The notes: a model not told the origin generated them from the sequence alone. DNA of 64,000 nucleotides from Bacillota bacterium (GCA_023436245.1 JAEZJZ010000046.1:1-64000); one strand, 5' to 3'. Shown: positions 1-8,695, counted from the first letter of the stretch. Made by a program: numbers and translations.

Positions 1-537
1 CTCGCGCAGCATTAGGCTGGCCCAAGCCAAGTGGCCCTCTTCGTCCACCTGATTGACCATGTACAGCTGCTGCAGATCACGATCGGCCAGGCAGTCGCGC
101 TGAGCGGCGTACTCGGCGGCGGCCACCTTCTCTATCCGATGGATTACCCTCAGCCCCACTCTCGGATTGAAGGAAGAGACAACAGCCCCGGAGAGGCGCC
201 CGATGCGATCCCCGAACTGCTCCCAGATGCCGAGCGGCACCTGCAAGCGCCGCCCAGCCGCTTTTAGGTCGCGCAGATGATCCGCTTCCACGTCCATGGC
301 GCGCAGATAACCGGTTTCGAGGTGCAGCAGCCCGTGCTCACGAGCGCGCATAGCCAGCAGGTGATAGAACGGAACCTGCTGAGCTTCCAGCAGAGTGGCT
401 CGTTTCAAGAATCGCTCTTGCTTCGCCGTCAAACCGTTGGCAAGGCGTCGCCTTTGCCGTCTGTGCCAAAACAAACCAACTGCGGTCACCACCACGACCG
501 AGATGATGATTTTTCGTTTCCTGGCCAAGTAGATCAC
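1..537 (-). CDS. Coq7-like ferritin-fold di-iron protein, membrane-anchored (3' end outside window)
   Basis: The reading frame is open from a GTG at 537 to the left edge, so the C-terminus is missing. The product starts with a short basic stretch and one hydrophobic segment (about residues 10-22), then a helical domain. Visible motifs are E-A-D-H, an I-E-K-V helix and D-E-E-G-H, which gives two ExxH motifs and spacing like the Coq7 (demethoxyubiquinone hydroxylase) branch of the ferritin-like superfamily. Those enzymes bind two irons through Glu and His. Coq7 proper belongs to ubiquinone synthesis, which Bacillota lack, so the substrate here is probably different; the fold assignment is firmer than the reaction. 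An ATG at 551 is in another frame and stops at once, so GTG 537 after a G-rich stretch is the best start. Confidence 0.6.
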   Translation of the reverse strand, partial: MIYLARKRKIIISVVVVTAVGLFWHRRQRRRLANGLTAKQERFLKRATLLEAQQVPFYHLLAMRAREHGLLHLETGYLRAMDVEADHLRDLKAAGRRLQVPLGIWEQFGDRIGRLSGAVVSSFNPRVGLRVIHRIEKVAAAEYAAQRDCLADRDLQQLYMVNQVDEEGHLAWASLMLRE

Positions 538-583
538 CCCCAGGTTAGCATTTCCCCGGGGTGACGGTGGATACACAGATCAG

Positions 584-613
584 GAGGGGGCGCCCGAACA
601 CGGGCGCCCCCTC
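584..613 (-). terminator. Intrinsic terminator downstream of the M20 gene
   Basis: An 11-bp perfect GC-rich stem (586-596 with 601-611, extendable by two pairs) closes a 4-nt loop just after the stop of the minus-strand amidohydrolase. The T tract is weak. Confidence 0.6.
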
Positions 614-623
614 GAACGCTTTG

Positions 624-1937
624 CTACTGTAGCTTGCCCATAATGTCCAGGGCCGAGAGCACGAACAGCTTGACTGCCCCCTTCAGCGCAGTCTCGTCAA
701 AGTCGAACTCAAAGGTATGATGTCCTGCCTGGTTGATGTCGGCGCCGATGCTGACGAAAGTCGCCTGGCCACCGTTCTGCTGCACCCGCTCCATCATGTA
801 CGTGTAGTCCTCACTACCGCCGCCTTCGCGGTTACCTTCCACCACAGAAGTGAAGTCGCTGATGCGCATGGCCACCTGCCGCAGGCGATCCACCAGCTCG
901 CCACTGCTCTCTCCGCTGCGGGCGGCGCCCATGTGCTTAACCTCGAAAGTGCAACCGTGCATGGCGGTGGCGTGCTCCAAAATGCGCATGGCATAGCTGT
1001 ACATGTGGTCATTCAAGGCGCTGGTGAGGCCGCGCGTCTCAACCGCCAAATGCGCCCGATCCGGAATGACGTTGCGACCGGTTCCAGCATTCAGCCGACC
1101 GACATTGATGCGAGTAGCTCCCTTGCTGTGTCTGGGAATAGCATAAAGGTTGAGCACAGCAGTGGCAGCTGCCAAGAGGGCATTGTGCCCGCCTTCTGGA
1201 GTGCCACCCGCGTGCGCCGGCCCACCATGAATGATTGCGTCAAACTTGGTGGTGGCCAGGAAACCTTCACGCCCGCAGGTGACGGTGCCAGTGGCCACAC
1301 CGCTGCTCAAGTGGGATCCGATCATGTACTGCACGTCATCCAGAATGCCCGAACCGACGACCGACTTGGCTCCGCGCACGCCTTCTTCGGCTGGCTGGAA
1401 AACGAGCTTGATCGTTCCCTGCAGTTGATCCTTGATTTGCATCAGTGCCGCCGCCACCCCGAGCCCGATGGTGGCGTGACCGTCATGGCCGCAGGAATGC
1501 ATCACGTTTGGGTTGACGGAGGCAAAACCCTCCTGCACCGGGCGATGGTCCGCCGCCTGCGATTCAGCCACATCGACCGCGTCGATGTCAAAGCGCATGC
1601 CGATCACCGGGCCCTCACCAGCGCGAAGAATGCCCACGACCCCGGTGAATCCTCCGGCCAGCTGCGGCAGAAATTCGGGCACCGCCCCCTGTGCAGCCGC
1701 GCGCTGCAGATGCTCAGCCAAAGCTTGTTCAGTGGGCAGCCCCATGCGATCGGCGTCGTTCACGACCTCTCTGCCCAACTTCACCTCGTAGCCGAGCTCC
1801 GTAAGCCGCTTGGCGATGATCGAAGCCGTGCGGAACTCCGTCCAGGCTGATTCGGCATGCTTGTGGAAGTCCCGCCGGCAGGCCACTAGCTCCGGTTGCA
1901 GGGAATCAACGAACTGCTCAACTTGCTTAATCAACAA
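624..1937 (-). CDS. M20 family amidohydrolase / metallopeptidase
   Basis: Zinc-dependent hydrolase of the M20 family (AbgB/HipO-like amidohydrolases that cut N-acyl amino acids or aminoacyl-aminobenzoates). Visible motifs are R-R-D-F-H-K-H near the N-terminus, the metal-binding H-S-C-G-H-D-G-H block, the Q-P-A-E-E-G block holding the catalytic and bridging glutamates, and a late G-S-E-D-Y motif. The length (437 residues) fits the family. I chose the TTG at 1937 because a GGGGG ribosome site lies about 10 nt upstream and the family normally starts about 20 residues before R-R-D-F-H; an in-frame ATG at 2009 would add 24 unconserved residues and has no clear ribosome site. Divergent from the beta-propeller gene. 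The substrate cannot be read from the sequence. Confidence 0.9.
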   Translation of the reverse strand: MLIKQVEQFVDSLQPELVACRRDFHKHAESAWTEFRTASIIAKRLTELGYEVKLGREVVNDADRMGLPTEQALAEHLQRAAAQGAVPEFLPQLAGGFTGVVGILRAGEGPVIGMRFDIDAVDVAESQAADHRPVQEGFASVNPNVMHSCGHDGHATIGLGVAAALMQIKDQLQGTIKLVFQPAEEGVRGAKSVVGSGILDDVQYMIGSHLSSGVATGTVTCGREGFLATTKFDAIIHGGPAHAGGTPEGGHNALLAAATAVLNLYAIPRHSKGATRINVGRLNAGTGRNVIPDRAHLAVETRGLTSALNDHMYSYAMRILEHATAMHGCTFEVKHMGAARSGESSGELVDRLRQVAMRISDFTSVVEGNREGGGSEDYTYMMERVQQNGGQATFVSIGADINQAGHHTFEFDFDETALKGAVKLFVLSALDIMGKLQ

Positions 1938-2082
1938 AGAAAATGCACCCCCTTGTATATATCTATCTTCGCTCTGTGCATCGGATTCCCTTCGGCATAC
2001 GAAAAACATAATTCCGGGTAATCATTGGAACAAAGTTCAGACATTTTCGTCTATCGGATCGAAGTAAGTCGCAGGGGGCGAA

Positions 2083-4338
2083 ATGATGCGGCAACAATCT
2101 AGTTGGAAGAGGATCGCTTTGGTCTGTCTATTGATCGGCATCTCCAGTTTGGGTGGGTATCTCCCAGCGGAAAGCAGCTTTCCCCAGGTGACAGTGCTGG
2201 CTTTCGGCGAACCGCTGGCAGCAAAGCCAGTACCGCTGCTGATTGGCGGACGGGTATTTGTGGCTGCGGAGGCGATGACAGAGGCTCTCGGTCTGTCCAG
2301 CCACTGGGACCGGCAATCTGCCACCCTTTACCTCAACTCCTACCCGGGAGAAGCGCAGTCGCGTCCGACGGGCAGGCATCTGGGTTATCCCGTGCTCAAC
2401 CTGATCGTGCATGGCGAAAGAGTGGCGATGAGCGACCCAGCCATCCTGATCGGCGGCGATCCGTACGTGCCGCTGCGCACAGCTCAGCAGTTCGGCCTGC
2501 AAGTTGGCTGGCAGCCAGCTACACGCACGGCCTTCATCGGGGCGCCCGATCGTGAGCATCTGCCGCGCGTGGGCAGTATGGCCAATCTGCAGAAACTGCT
2601 CGCCCGCAATGACGTGCGGTGGGGCTACGACTACATGGAACAGGCTACTTTTGGGAAAGAGACCATAATGGCAGATGATGCCGGCGCTGCCCCGCCGACA
2701 CAGGGCGAGTCCGTCGATCATTCCTCCACCAACACGCAGGTAGCAGGCGTAGATGAAGCAGATATCATCAAGACTGATGGACGGTACATCTATCAGGTAG
2801 CGCAGGCTGCGGTACGCATCAGCCAGGCATATCCGGCGACAGATCTGCAGCTGATCTCGTCCATCGACCTGACCGAGCAGGGAATCAGCCCGGTTGACCT
2901 GTTCATCGATGGCGATCGCTTGCTGGTGATCGGGCAAAGCACCGGGCACTACCATTCCGACGTACGGTTTGGCGAAGCAGTGGACGGGGCATCCAAGTTG
3001 GCGTCCGGCATCATGCCGACGCCTCCTCACTACTGGCAGCAGAAGAGCTGCGCCTTAGTCTATGACATTGCCGACCGCACGCACCCCAAACTGACTCGCA
3101 CCGTCGAGCTTGGCGGCAATTATCTCACTGCCCGCAAAGTGGATTCCCGGGTAGTGCTGCTGGCCAACCAGCCTCTTTATGGCAATCCGATCGAGCCATC
3201 CTACCGTGACTCGACGGCAGGCGAAGACGTGCAGAAGTTGGCATTGTCCCAAGTTGAGTACTTCCCGGAACGTCAAGGCAGCAGCTATCTGCTGACAGCA
3301 GTCTTTGATTTGCGGTCAGATGAGGATCCGGCTAGCGTTGCCGCCTACCTCGGCGCTGGAGATAATGTCCACATGTCCGAGTCCAATCTCTATGTCGCCA
3401 CCAGCCGCTGGTGGACGAACGAGAGCAACGTCTACAAGCTACATCTATCCGACAATAAGCTGACGTTCCAGGCAAGAGGCACGGTGCCTGGGCACTTGCT
3501 CAATCAGTTCTCCATGGATGAGTGGTCAAACGCCTTCCGGGTGGCGACCACCTACGATCAGAACGGCCAGACAGAGAATGGAGTATACATTCTGGATGAG
3601 GCAATGACGGTCATCGGTCAACTCACCGCTATCGCGCCGGGAGAGCGCATTTACTCGGCCCGGTTCACCGGCGAGCGTGGCTATCTGGTGACGTTTGAAC
3701 AGGTTGACCCGCTCTTCGTGCTTGACTTGTCAGACCACCGCCACCCCAGCATTCTGGGGGCGCTGAAGATCCCGGGCTTCAGCACGTACTTGCACCCGCT
3801 GGACGATAACCACTTGCTCGGCATCGGGCGCGACACCATGGTGGTAGAGGATAAGGACATCTGGGGCAAAGTAGTATCCACCCGCGTGTTGGAGAAGGGC
3901 CTGAAGCTGGCCATCTTCGACGTCACGGACCTAAACAATCCGAAAGAACAATCCAAAGTGTTGCTCGGTGGACGCGGCAGCCAGTCGGAAGCACTGTACA
4001 ACCACAAAGCTGTTCTCTACTCCCAGAGCAAGCAACTGCTGGCTTTACCGGTACAACTGACGGCCACGGCGGCCGATGATCTGAGCTATGGACCGACCGT
4101 GTTCCAAGGGGCAGTAGTCTACTCGATCGGTGCAGAGCAAGGATTCGTTGAGCTCGGCCGCATCAGCCACCTGACCGCAGATGAGCTGCAGAAACTGGGT
4201 TACCACGGATATGCTGAGGAGGCACAGATTCGCCGCCTGCTGTACATCGAGGAGAACCTATACGCAATCTCCGGCCGGAACATCACTGTGCATGAACTGG
4301 CGACAACAAAGCAAATCGCGGGCATCACCCTCCCCTAG
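2083..4338 (+). CDS. Secreted beta-propeller protein with N-terminal copper-amine-oxidase-like domain
   Basis: Residues 1-30 form a signal peptide (basic start, hydrophobic core, A-E-S cleavage region). Residues about 35-160 look like the stalk-type domain often called copper amine oxidase-like N-terminal domain (V-F-V-A-A-E-A-M-T-E-A-L-G, Y-V-P-L-R-T). The rest matches the secreted beta-propeller family, with its hallmark G-V-D-E-A-D-I-I-K-T-D-G-R-Y-I-Y entry motif and repeated propeller strands. Such proteins sit outside the membrane or at the cell wall and have no established enzymatic role. ATG 2083 follows an AGGGGG ribosome site; the next ATG is immediately adjacent. Transcription ends at a 23-bp hairpin shared with the next, convergent gene. 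Confidence 0.85.
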   Translation: MMRQQSSWKRIALVCLLIGISSLGGYLPAESSFPQVTVLAFGEPLAAKPVPLLIGGRVFVAAEAMTEALGLSSHWDRQSATLYLNSYPGEAQSRPTGRHLGYPVLNLIVHGERVAMSDPAILIGGDPYVPLRTAQQFGLQVGWQPATRTAFIGAPDREHLPRVGSMANLQKLLARNDVRWGYDYMEQATFGKETIMADDAGAAPPTQGESVDHSSTNTQVAGVDEADIIKTDGRYIYQVAQAAVRISQAYPATDLQLISSIDLTEQGISPVDLFIDGDRLLVIGQSTGHYHSDVRFGEAVDGASKLASGIMPTPPHYWQQKSCALVYDIADRTHPKLTRTVELGGNYLTARKVDSRVVLLANQPLYGNPIEPSYRDSTAGEDVQKLALSQVEYFPERQGSSYLLTAVFDLRSDEDPASVAAYLGAGDNVHMSESNLYVATSRWWTNESNVYKLHLSDNKLTFQARGTVPGHLLNQFSMDEWSNAFRVATTYDQNGQTENGVYILDEAMTVIGQLTAIAPGERIYSARFTGERGYLVTFEQVDPLFVLDLSDHRHPSILGALKIPGFSTYLHPLDDNHLLGIGRDTMVVEDKDIWGKVVSTRVLEKGLKLAIFDVTDLNNPKEQSKVLLGGRGSQSEALYNHKAVLYSQSKQLLALPVQLTATAADDLSYGPTVFQGAVVYSIGAEQGFVELGRISHLTADELQKLGYHGYAEEAQIRRLLYIEENLYAISGRNITVHELATTKQIAGITLP

Positions 4339-4345
4339 TGAACCC

Positions 4346-4395
4346 GAAGACGCAAGGAAGCACTGCCGCAATCGGCAGTGCTTCCTTGCGTCTTC
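4346..4395. terminator. Bidirectional terminator
   Basis: A perfect 23-bp stem (4346-4368 with 4373-4395) and a CAAT loop lie exactly between two convergent genes, so the hairpin can serve both strands. Confidence 0.9.
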
Positions 4396-4400
4396 GAACC

Positions 4401-4793
4401 CTAAAGCTCAGACCAAGAGATTGCATAAGAGCCACGCGTCCCCTTAAGCTCTAATCGGACGCTGTAGTCACCGCTCTCCTCAGCCGTGATCACAAACTCC
4501 TCCTCAGCGTTCTCCGTCAGCTCTGCCTGCCACAGCGGTTCGCCGGCCGGGTCAAGGATGGATAACGAGACCGTGCCGGACTTCACCTCAATCGCGCAGG
4601 CAAAGCTCAACTGATCTCCTTCCTCCAGCTTGATCGTCCTGGTTTTGCTCTCACTGCAATAGCGATAGCGCGCTGTCATCGAGCCTGCTCGCTCTGATCC
4701 TGCATATCCAATCCGAAAATGGCAGCCTGCGGCTAAGGCCGCGACCAGACAGAGCAGCATGAGCAGCGAGCATCGATTCCGGGTTCTGTTCAT
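4401..4793 (-). CDS. Small lipoprotein of unknown function
   Basis: 130 residues. The start has basic residues, a hydrophobic stretch and a lipobox L-A-A-G-C with the lipid-accepting cysteine at residue 24, so the product should be anchored to the outer face of the membrane. The remaining part (Y-R-Y-C-S-E-S-K-T, G-T-V-S-L-S-I-L-D-P, G-D-Y-S-V-R-L-E-L-K-G) reads as alternating beta strands, like a small beta-sandwich; no family is recognised. ATG 4793 is preceded by AGGGGGAGAG and gives a proper signal peptide; an upstream in-frame ATG at 4835 would bury the signal. Confidence 0.75.
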   Translation of the reverse strand: MNRTRNRCSLLMLLCLVAALAAGCHFRIGYAGSERAGSMTARYRYCSESKTRTIKLEEGDQLSFACAIEVKSGTVSLSILDPAGEPLWQAELTENAEEEFVITAEESGDYSVRLELKGTRGSYAISWSEL

Positions 4794-4989
4794 TTCTCTC
4801 CCCCTAACGCTCAACTGCAAATCAATGTGTAACATAATCTACCTACGTCCAGCAAGCAATTTTGTTGCGCCCGGTAGCACAAAGCTGCGCATTTTCGGTT
4901 TCACTGATTTTTCACAAACAGCCTGAAAGAATGCCGAAGCTACTCGGTAAGATAAGGGGGAACCGAGAACAAGAAAGGGAGGAACTGAG

Positions 4990-5655
4990 ATGTGGAAGAA
5001 GACGTTGACCCTGGCGATGGCCTGCTGCTTGCTGTTCAGTCAAGCCGCCTTCGCGACCGGACCTGCGACCGAATGGGCGAATGCTGCCTCCGAGAGATCT
5101 GCTCTCCGGCTGCCTTCAGCCGGAACGGTCGGCAAATGCTTGCCTCATCTACGCAGAGCCAAAGCCGAAGAGTCGGCCAAACCCTTTGGCTTCCGTCTCC
5201 GGGAACTGGAGGAACTGCAGAAATCCGATCCAGAGGCACTGAAATCGAAGCTACTCGAGGCGCACACAAAGATGGTAGCGAGAGCGCAGGAGATTGTGGA
5301 TCACAAGGATACCTTGGCGCAGGAAATCATCGACCGGACTGTGGAGACTCAGACCAAAGCTCTGGAGCAAGCGACCAAAGCTGCGGCAGCAGCAACTGAT
5401 CAGCAACTCGCCCAGAAGAGGCTGGAGTTCATCAAGGCCAAACAGGAACTGGTACTCGCTTCGGTAACCAAGAATGCACAGGAGATGGCTGACGAAATGA
5501 TTGCTCACGCCGAGAGAGTATTGGCCAACGCCTCCACCGTACGAACCCGGATCGAGAACGGAGAGGGACTGGATGTAGCCAAAGAGTGGCGGCAGGAACG
5601 GACCCCCAAATTCCGGGGCCGCCACTTCCAGAACACAACAGACCAAGAGGACTAA
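4990..5655 (+). CDS. Exported coiled-coil protein, unknown function
   Basis: 221 residues with a clear signal peptide (M-W-K-K start, hydrophobic core, cleavage near A-F-A-T). Most of the mature part is strongly helical and rich in A, E, K and Q (about residues 60-195), as expected of a coiled coil. No catalytic motif is seen. It has a good ribosome site (AAGGGAGGAACTGAG before ATG 4990) and its own terminator at 5670-5700, so it is probably a single-gene unit. A structural or chaperone-like extracytoplasmic role is possible but not shown. Confidence 0.75.
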   Translation: MWKKTLTLAMACCLLFSQAAFATGPATEWANAASERSALRLPSAGTVGKCLPHLRRAKAEESAKPFGFRLRELEELQKSDPEALKSKLLEAHTKMVARAQEIVDHKDTLAQEIIDRTVETQTKALEQATKAAAAATDQQLAQKRLEFIKAKQELVLASVTKNAQEMADEMIAHAERVLANASTVRTRIENGEGLDVAKEWRQERTPKFRGRHFQNTTDQED

Positions 5656-5669
5656 TAGGGCCTGTCATG

Positions 5670-5700
5670 AAGAATGGTGAGCGAAAGCCTCACCATTCTT
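5670..5700 (+). terminator. Intrinsic terminator
   Basis: A 12-bp perfect stem (5670-5681 with 5689-5700) with a 7-nt loop follows the stop codon of the exported coiled-coil gene, with T-rich sequence at the base. Confidence 0.8.
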
Positions 5701-5850
5701 TGCTGGCGGGCGATCTTGGTTTACAATAATCGTAGAACATGCCGATAGCTGCTAGATCCCCAACTGAACGACCCCGCAACAGGCTGCGGGTGCGGGCATC
5801 CGCGCAAGAACTCGACTTACAGGCTGAATAGACCGACGGGAGGTGTCCAC

Positions 5851-6528
5851 ATGCGAACGATCCATGTTGTTGATGACGATCAGAACATGCGCGAACTCCT
5901 GGGAAGGTATCTGGAACACGAAGGTTACCGTGTCTTTCTGCATCAAAACGCGGAGGACTTCCTACACGCGTTGGAAACACAGAGCGCGGATCTGATCGTG
6001 CTGGACATCATGCTTCCAGGGATGGACGGACTCGAGCTCTGCCAGAAGTTGCGTCATCAGTACAACACGCCAATTATCTTCGCCTCTGCTCGCAGCGAGG
6101 AGTTCGATCGCATTCTGGGGATTGAGCTCGGTGGCGACGACTACTTGGTCAAACCGTTCAGCCCCAGAGAGCTCCTGGCCCGCATTAAAGCTATCTTCCG
6201 GCGGATGGAGACCAACCTACCAGCATCACCTGGCGGCAAGGCTTTCCGCGACCTGCACGTTGATGCCGCCGCCCGCTTGGTGCGTGCCAAGGGCGAAATC
6301 GTTGAGCTGACCAACAAGGAGTATGAGCTACTCACTTTTCTGATCGAAAATGCCGGCCGCGCCTTCACCCGGGAACAGCTGGTGACCGCCGTCTGGGGCT
6401 ATGCCTATGTCGGAGATAGTCGATCGGTGGATGACTTGGTACGGCGTATCCGCAAGAAACTGGACGGACTCTCCTCGGTAGAGATCAGCACTGTCTGGGG
6501 CTATGGGTATCGCATCGATGCAGAGTAG
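5851..6528 (+). CDS. OmpR-family response regulator
   Basis: 225 residues. The receiver domain (1-120) has the acidic pocket D8-D9-D10, the phosphoacceptor D52 in V-L-D-I-M-L-P-G-M-D-G, and the conserved lysine K101 in Y-L-V-K-P-F. The C-terminal winged helix (about 130-225) ends in the usual S-T-V-W-G-Y-G-Y-R. It is a DNA-binding regulator phosphorylated by its partner kinase. The start ATG has GGGAGG upstream. The gene overlaps the histidine kinase that follows, so the two are co-transcribed and probably translationally coupled. The stimulus is unknown. Confidence 0.95.
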   Translation: MRTIHVVDDDQNMRELLGRYLEHEGYRVFLHQNAEDFLHALETQSADLIVLDIMLPGMDGLELCQKLRHQYNTPIIFASARSEEFDRILGIELGGDDYLVKPFSPRELLARIKAIFRRMETNLPASPGGKAFRDLHVDAAARLVRAKGEIVELTNKEYELLTFLIENAGRAFTREQLVTAVWGYAYVGDSRSVDDLVRRIRKKLDGLSSVEISTVWGYGYRIDAE

Positions 6529-7858
6529 CGGAAAGCTGGCCAGTAGAATTACTCTCTATAACACCCTCTTTGCCCTACTTGCCTGCCTGATTCTGGCTGT
6601 CTCGACCAACTCGGTGTTGCGTTGGCACCTGACCCGCACGGCACAGAATGAACTGCAGGAGGTGGCCACCGCTGTCAGCAGCAGCCTGGATTTGGACACC
6701 GTGCTGGTCAGCTCGATTCAGATCAGGGCAGCCAGCCGCTTCCTTGGGGCGGATATCGTGGTGATCAATGCTGCCGGTCAAGTAGTCGCCAGCAGTTCCC
6801 GTGAGTTCATTGCCGGCCAAGTGCTGAATATCCCGCTGCAACAGACCGGTCTGGTCACGCGTCGCAGTCCCTTTCAAGCGGCAAACAAACAGTATGTCTA
6901 TGCTATCGTCCAGCTGACATCTCAGCCGGGCTACGTGGTGGCCATTTCCGAGAACGAGGAACTGGCAGCCATTGCCCGAAGCATCATGAGCATCTTCATT
7001 CCGATTTCCGTGGTTGTGGTTCTAGGCGGCTCATTCTTTGGCGGATTATGGACCAACCGCATCTCCCGGCCATTGCGCCAACTGGAGGAAGCGGCGCATA
7101 GCATTGCCCGAGGGGAGTTCAAAGCGCCGCCGGACCTGGGCGGCGATGACGAAATCGGCGAGTTGTCCCGGGCGCTACGGGGTATGGTGACACAGCTGCA
7201 AGCCAGTGAACTGGCACAGCGCCAGTTTGTGCAAAATGCATCTCATGAGCTGAAGACCCCATTGATGAACATTCAGGGATACGCAGAGGCAATTCGCGAG
7301 GGCATCTACACAGGCGAGGATGTCAACCACTGTCTGGAAGTGATCGACCGCGAAGCGAGCGGCATGCGCCGCCTGGTGGACGACATGATCTATTTGTCCA
7401 AGATCACTGGCCCGGGCGAAAAGCTGGTGGCCGAGCCGGTGGTGCTCAGCGACCTGCTCTTGGCCGCCACGGAATCGACCCAAGGAATTGCCATGGATCG
7501 AGGACTGCAGTTGGTGGTGGAGCCACCACCTGAGGTAACCATCACCGCCGATTTCGACAAACTGGTGCGAGCGCTGACCAACTTGATCGCCAACGCCTGT
7601 CGATATGCCCGCAGTCAGATCACGGTCGCCGTCTATCTGGAGCAGAGCACTGTCACCATTGAGGTGCGAGACGACGGGCCAGGCGTGGAGGAGTCGCTGC
7701 TGCCCAGAGTGTTCGAGCGCTTCAGCAAAGGTAGCGCTGGCCAAAGCGGTCTGGGGCTGGCCATAGTGCAGGCAATTGTGGACGGTCACGGCGGCTGTGT
7801 CAGCGTGCATAATGATCACGGTGCGGTATTTTCGCTCCGCTTGCCTCGTTCCGCCTAG
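6503..7858 (+). CDS. Sensor histidine kinase, partner of the OmpR-type regulator
   Basis: 451 residues: first membrane helix about 17-37, an extracytoplasmic sensor part of about 120 residues, second membrane helix about 161-183, HAMP (about 184-235), dimerisation domain with phosphoacceptor H248 in F-V-Q-N-A-S-H-E-L-K-T-P, then an ATPase domain with N-L-I-A-N-A-C-R, D-D-G-P-G-V and G-Q-S-G-L-G-L-A-I-V. This is a classic membrane-bound sensor kinase. ATG 6503 overlaps the regulator gene by 26 nt; ATG 6518 would also give an intact protein with a shorter overlap. The sensor part has no recognised ligand-binding signature. Confidence 0.93.
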   Translation: MGIASMQSSGKLASRITLYNTLFALLACLILAVSTNSVLRWHLTRTAQNELQEVATAVSSSLDLDTVLVSSIQIRAASRFLGADIVVINAAGQVVASSSREFIAGQVLNIPLQQTGLVTRRSPFQAANKQYVYAIVQLTSQPGYVVAISENEELAAIARSIMSIFIPISVVVVLGGSFFGGLWTNRISRPLRQLEEAAHSIARGEFKAPPDLGGDDEIGELSRALRGMVTQLQASELAQRQFVQNASHELKTPLMNIQGYAEAIREGIYTGEDVNHCLEVIDREASGMRRLVDDMIYLSKITGPGEKLVAEPVVLSDLLLAATESTQGIAMDRGLQLVVEPPPEVTITADFDKLVRALTNLIANACRYARSQITVAVYLEQSTVTIEVRDDGPGVEESLLPRVFERFSKGSAGQSGLGLAIVQAIVDGHGGCVSVHNDHGAVFSLRLPRSA

Positions 7859-7946
7859 ACAAATCAGGGAGTACGAGCAGGTTGTTAGGGATATCTGGCG
7901 AATCTCTTTTGGTGGGACAAAATGAAGAACCAAGGAGGTTGACTAC

Positions 7947-8318
7947 GTGCCGCGCATGGAATTTGATCTGCACGAACACGCCACACTGATCTCTGCCGAA
8001 GGCAAGATCGCGCATTTGCTGACCAAGGAGACCTTTGGCCCGACTGAACTGTTCATGGCTGGAATCGGCGGGTGAATGTCCCTCGGTGTGGCTGGATATT
8101 GCCGCACAAAGGGACTGAACGGCACCGGGACTCGCATTGAGCTGGAAGTAGCCAACGATCCGGAAACCAAGCTGATCAGCCGCATGGACTTCACCGTCTT
8201 CTTCCCGGCAGATTTCCCGGAGGAGCATCGCGCTCCTGTTCGGGAGAAGGTAACTGACTGCTATGTCAAACGCCACCTCTTCTGCCCGCCGGAAGTGACA
8301 GTGAAGATAGCCGAGTAA
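7947..8318 (+). CDS. OsmC-like selenoprotein (in-frame TGA read as selenocysteine)
   Basis: One open frame runs from GTG 7947 (AGGAGG at 7933-7938) to TAA 8316-8318 if the TGA at 8073-8075 is read through. It gives 123 residues. The TGA falls at residue 43, right after P-T-E-L-F-M-A-G-I-G-G, exactly where OsmC/Ohr-fold peroxidases carry their peroxidatic cysteine (consensus G-G-C). Homology continues after it, and C105 (T-D-C-Y-V) aligns with the second redox cysteine. A hairpin with bacterial SECIS form starts three bases after the TGA. OsmC-like selenoproteins are known from published selenoproteome surveys. The protein probably reduces organic or inorganic peroxides in the cytoplasm through a Sec-Cys pair. 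Gene callers would split this into a 42-residue fragment and a shorter downstream ORF. The cell must carry selA, selB, selC and selD elsewhere; none is in this window. Confidence 0.9.
8073..8115 (+). promoter_or_regulatory. bSECIS element with its UGA
   Basis: After the TGA (8073-8075) comes a lower stem GTCCCT/AGGGAC (8078-8083 with 8110-8115), a 2x2 internal loop, an upper stem GTGTGGC/GCCGCAC (8086-8092 with 8101-8107, one G-U pair) and the 8-nt apical loop TGGATATT. Two guanines at 8094-8095 lie 19-20 nt past the UGA, inside the window known for bacterial SECIS elements bound by SelB. Confidence 0.85.
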
Positions 8319-8340
8319 CCCAACGGTATTCGGTGTTACT

Positions 8341-8379
8341 GCAGAAAGGGACCGGGCTTGTCGCCCGGTCCCTTTCTGC
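8341..8379. terminator. Bidirectional terminator
   Basis: A perfect 17-bp stem (8341-8357 with 8363-8379) and TTGTC loop lie between the convergent selenoprotein gene and the small membrane protein gene. Confidence 0.9.
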
Positions 8380-8386
8380 TATGTTG

Positions 8387-8695
8387 CTATTCCGCCTGTT
8401 CTGGCTTCCTCGACCTTCTGCCGAAGATTAGCCAAACCAGGAAAGCCAGCAAGAGTGTGCCAACTGCCTTGCCAATCACTGGCTGCAAGCCACGCTTTTG
8501 CTCCTTCTGCGATTGCGCAGCTGCAACCGTTGGTTCCACCGAGGCGCCCACTTCGACACTCCCCACTGCCGGTGCCGCTGCAATGGACTCCGGCGCTTTG
8601 TCTTGCTCTGGTTTGCTACCTATACGCTCGCTAATCTGATTGCCAACGATGATCGAACAGATTGAGATGATCAAATGTTGCTTCTGATCCTGCAT
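8387..8695 (-). CDS. Small membrane protein, unknown function
   Basis: About 102 residues: a short N-terminal hydrophobic segment (H-L-I-I-S-I-C-S-I-I-V), a low-complexity Ala/Pro/Val/Ser linker, then a C-terminal membrane helix (G-T-L-L-L-A-F-L-V-W-L-I-F-G) ending in basic residues. No family recognised. ATG 8695 is used with AAGGGGAG upstream; a GTG four codons earlier is also possible but sits right on the ribosome site. Confidence 0.6.
   Translation of the reverse strand: MQDQKQHLIISICSIIVGNQISERIGSKPEQDKAPESIAAAPAVGSVEVGASVEPTVAAAQSQKEQKRGLQPVIGKAVGTLLLAFLVWLIFGRRSRKPEQAE

Noticed and set aside
717..1850. Long plus-strand frame of 377 codons
   Set aside because: It is antisense to the M20 amidohydrolase, whose motifs are clear; the plus-strand product matches nothing and has no ribosome site.
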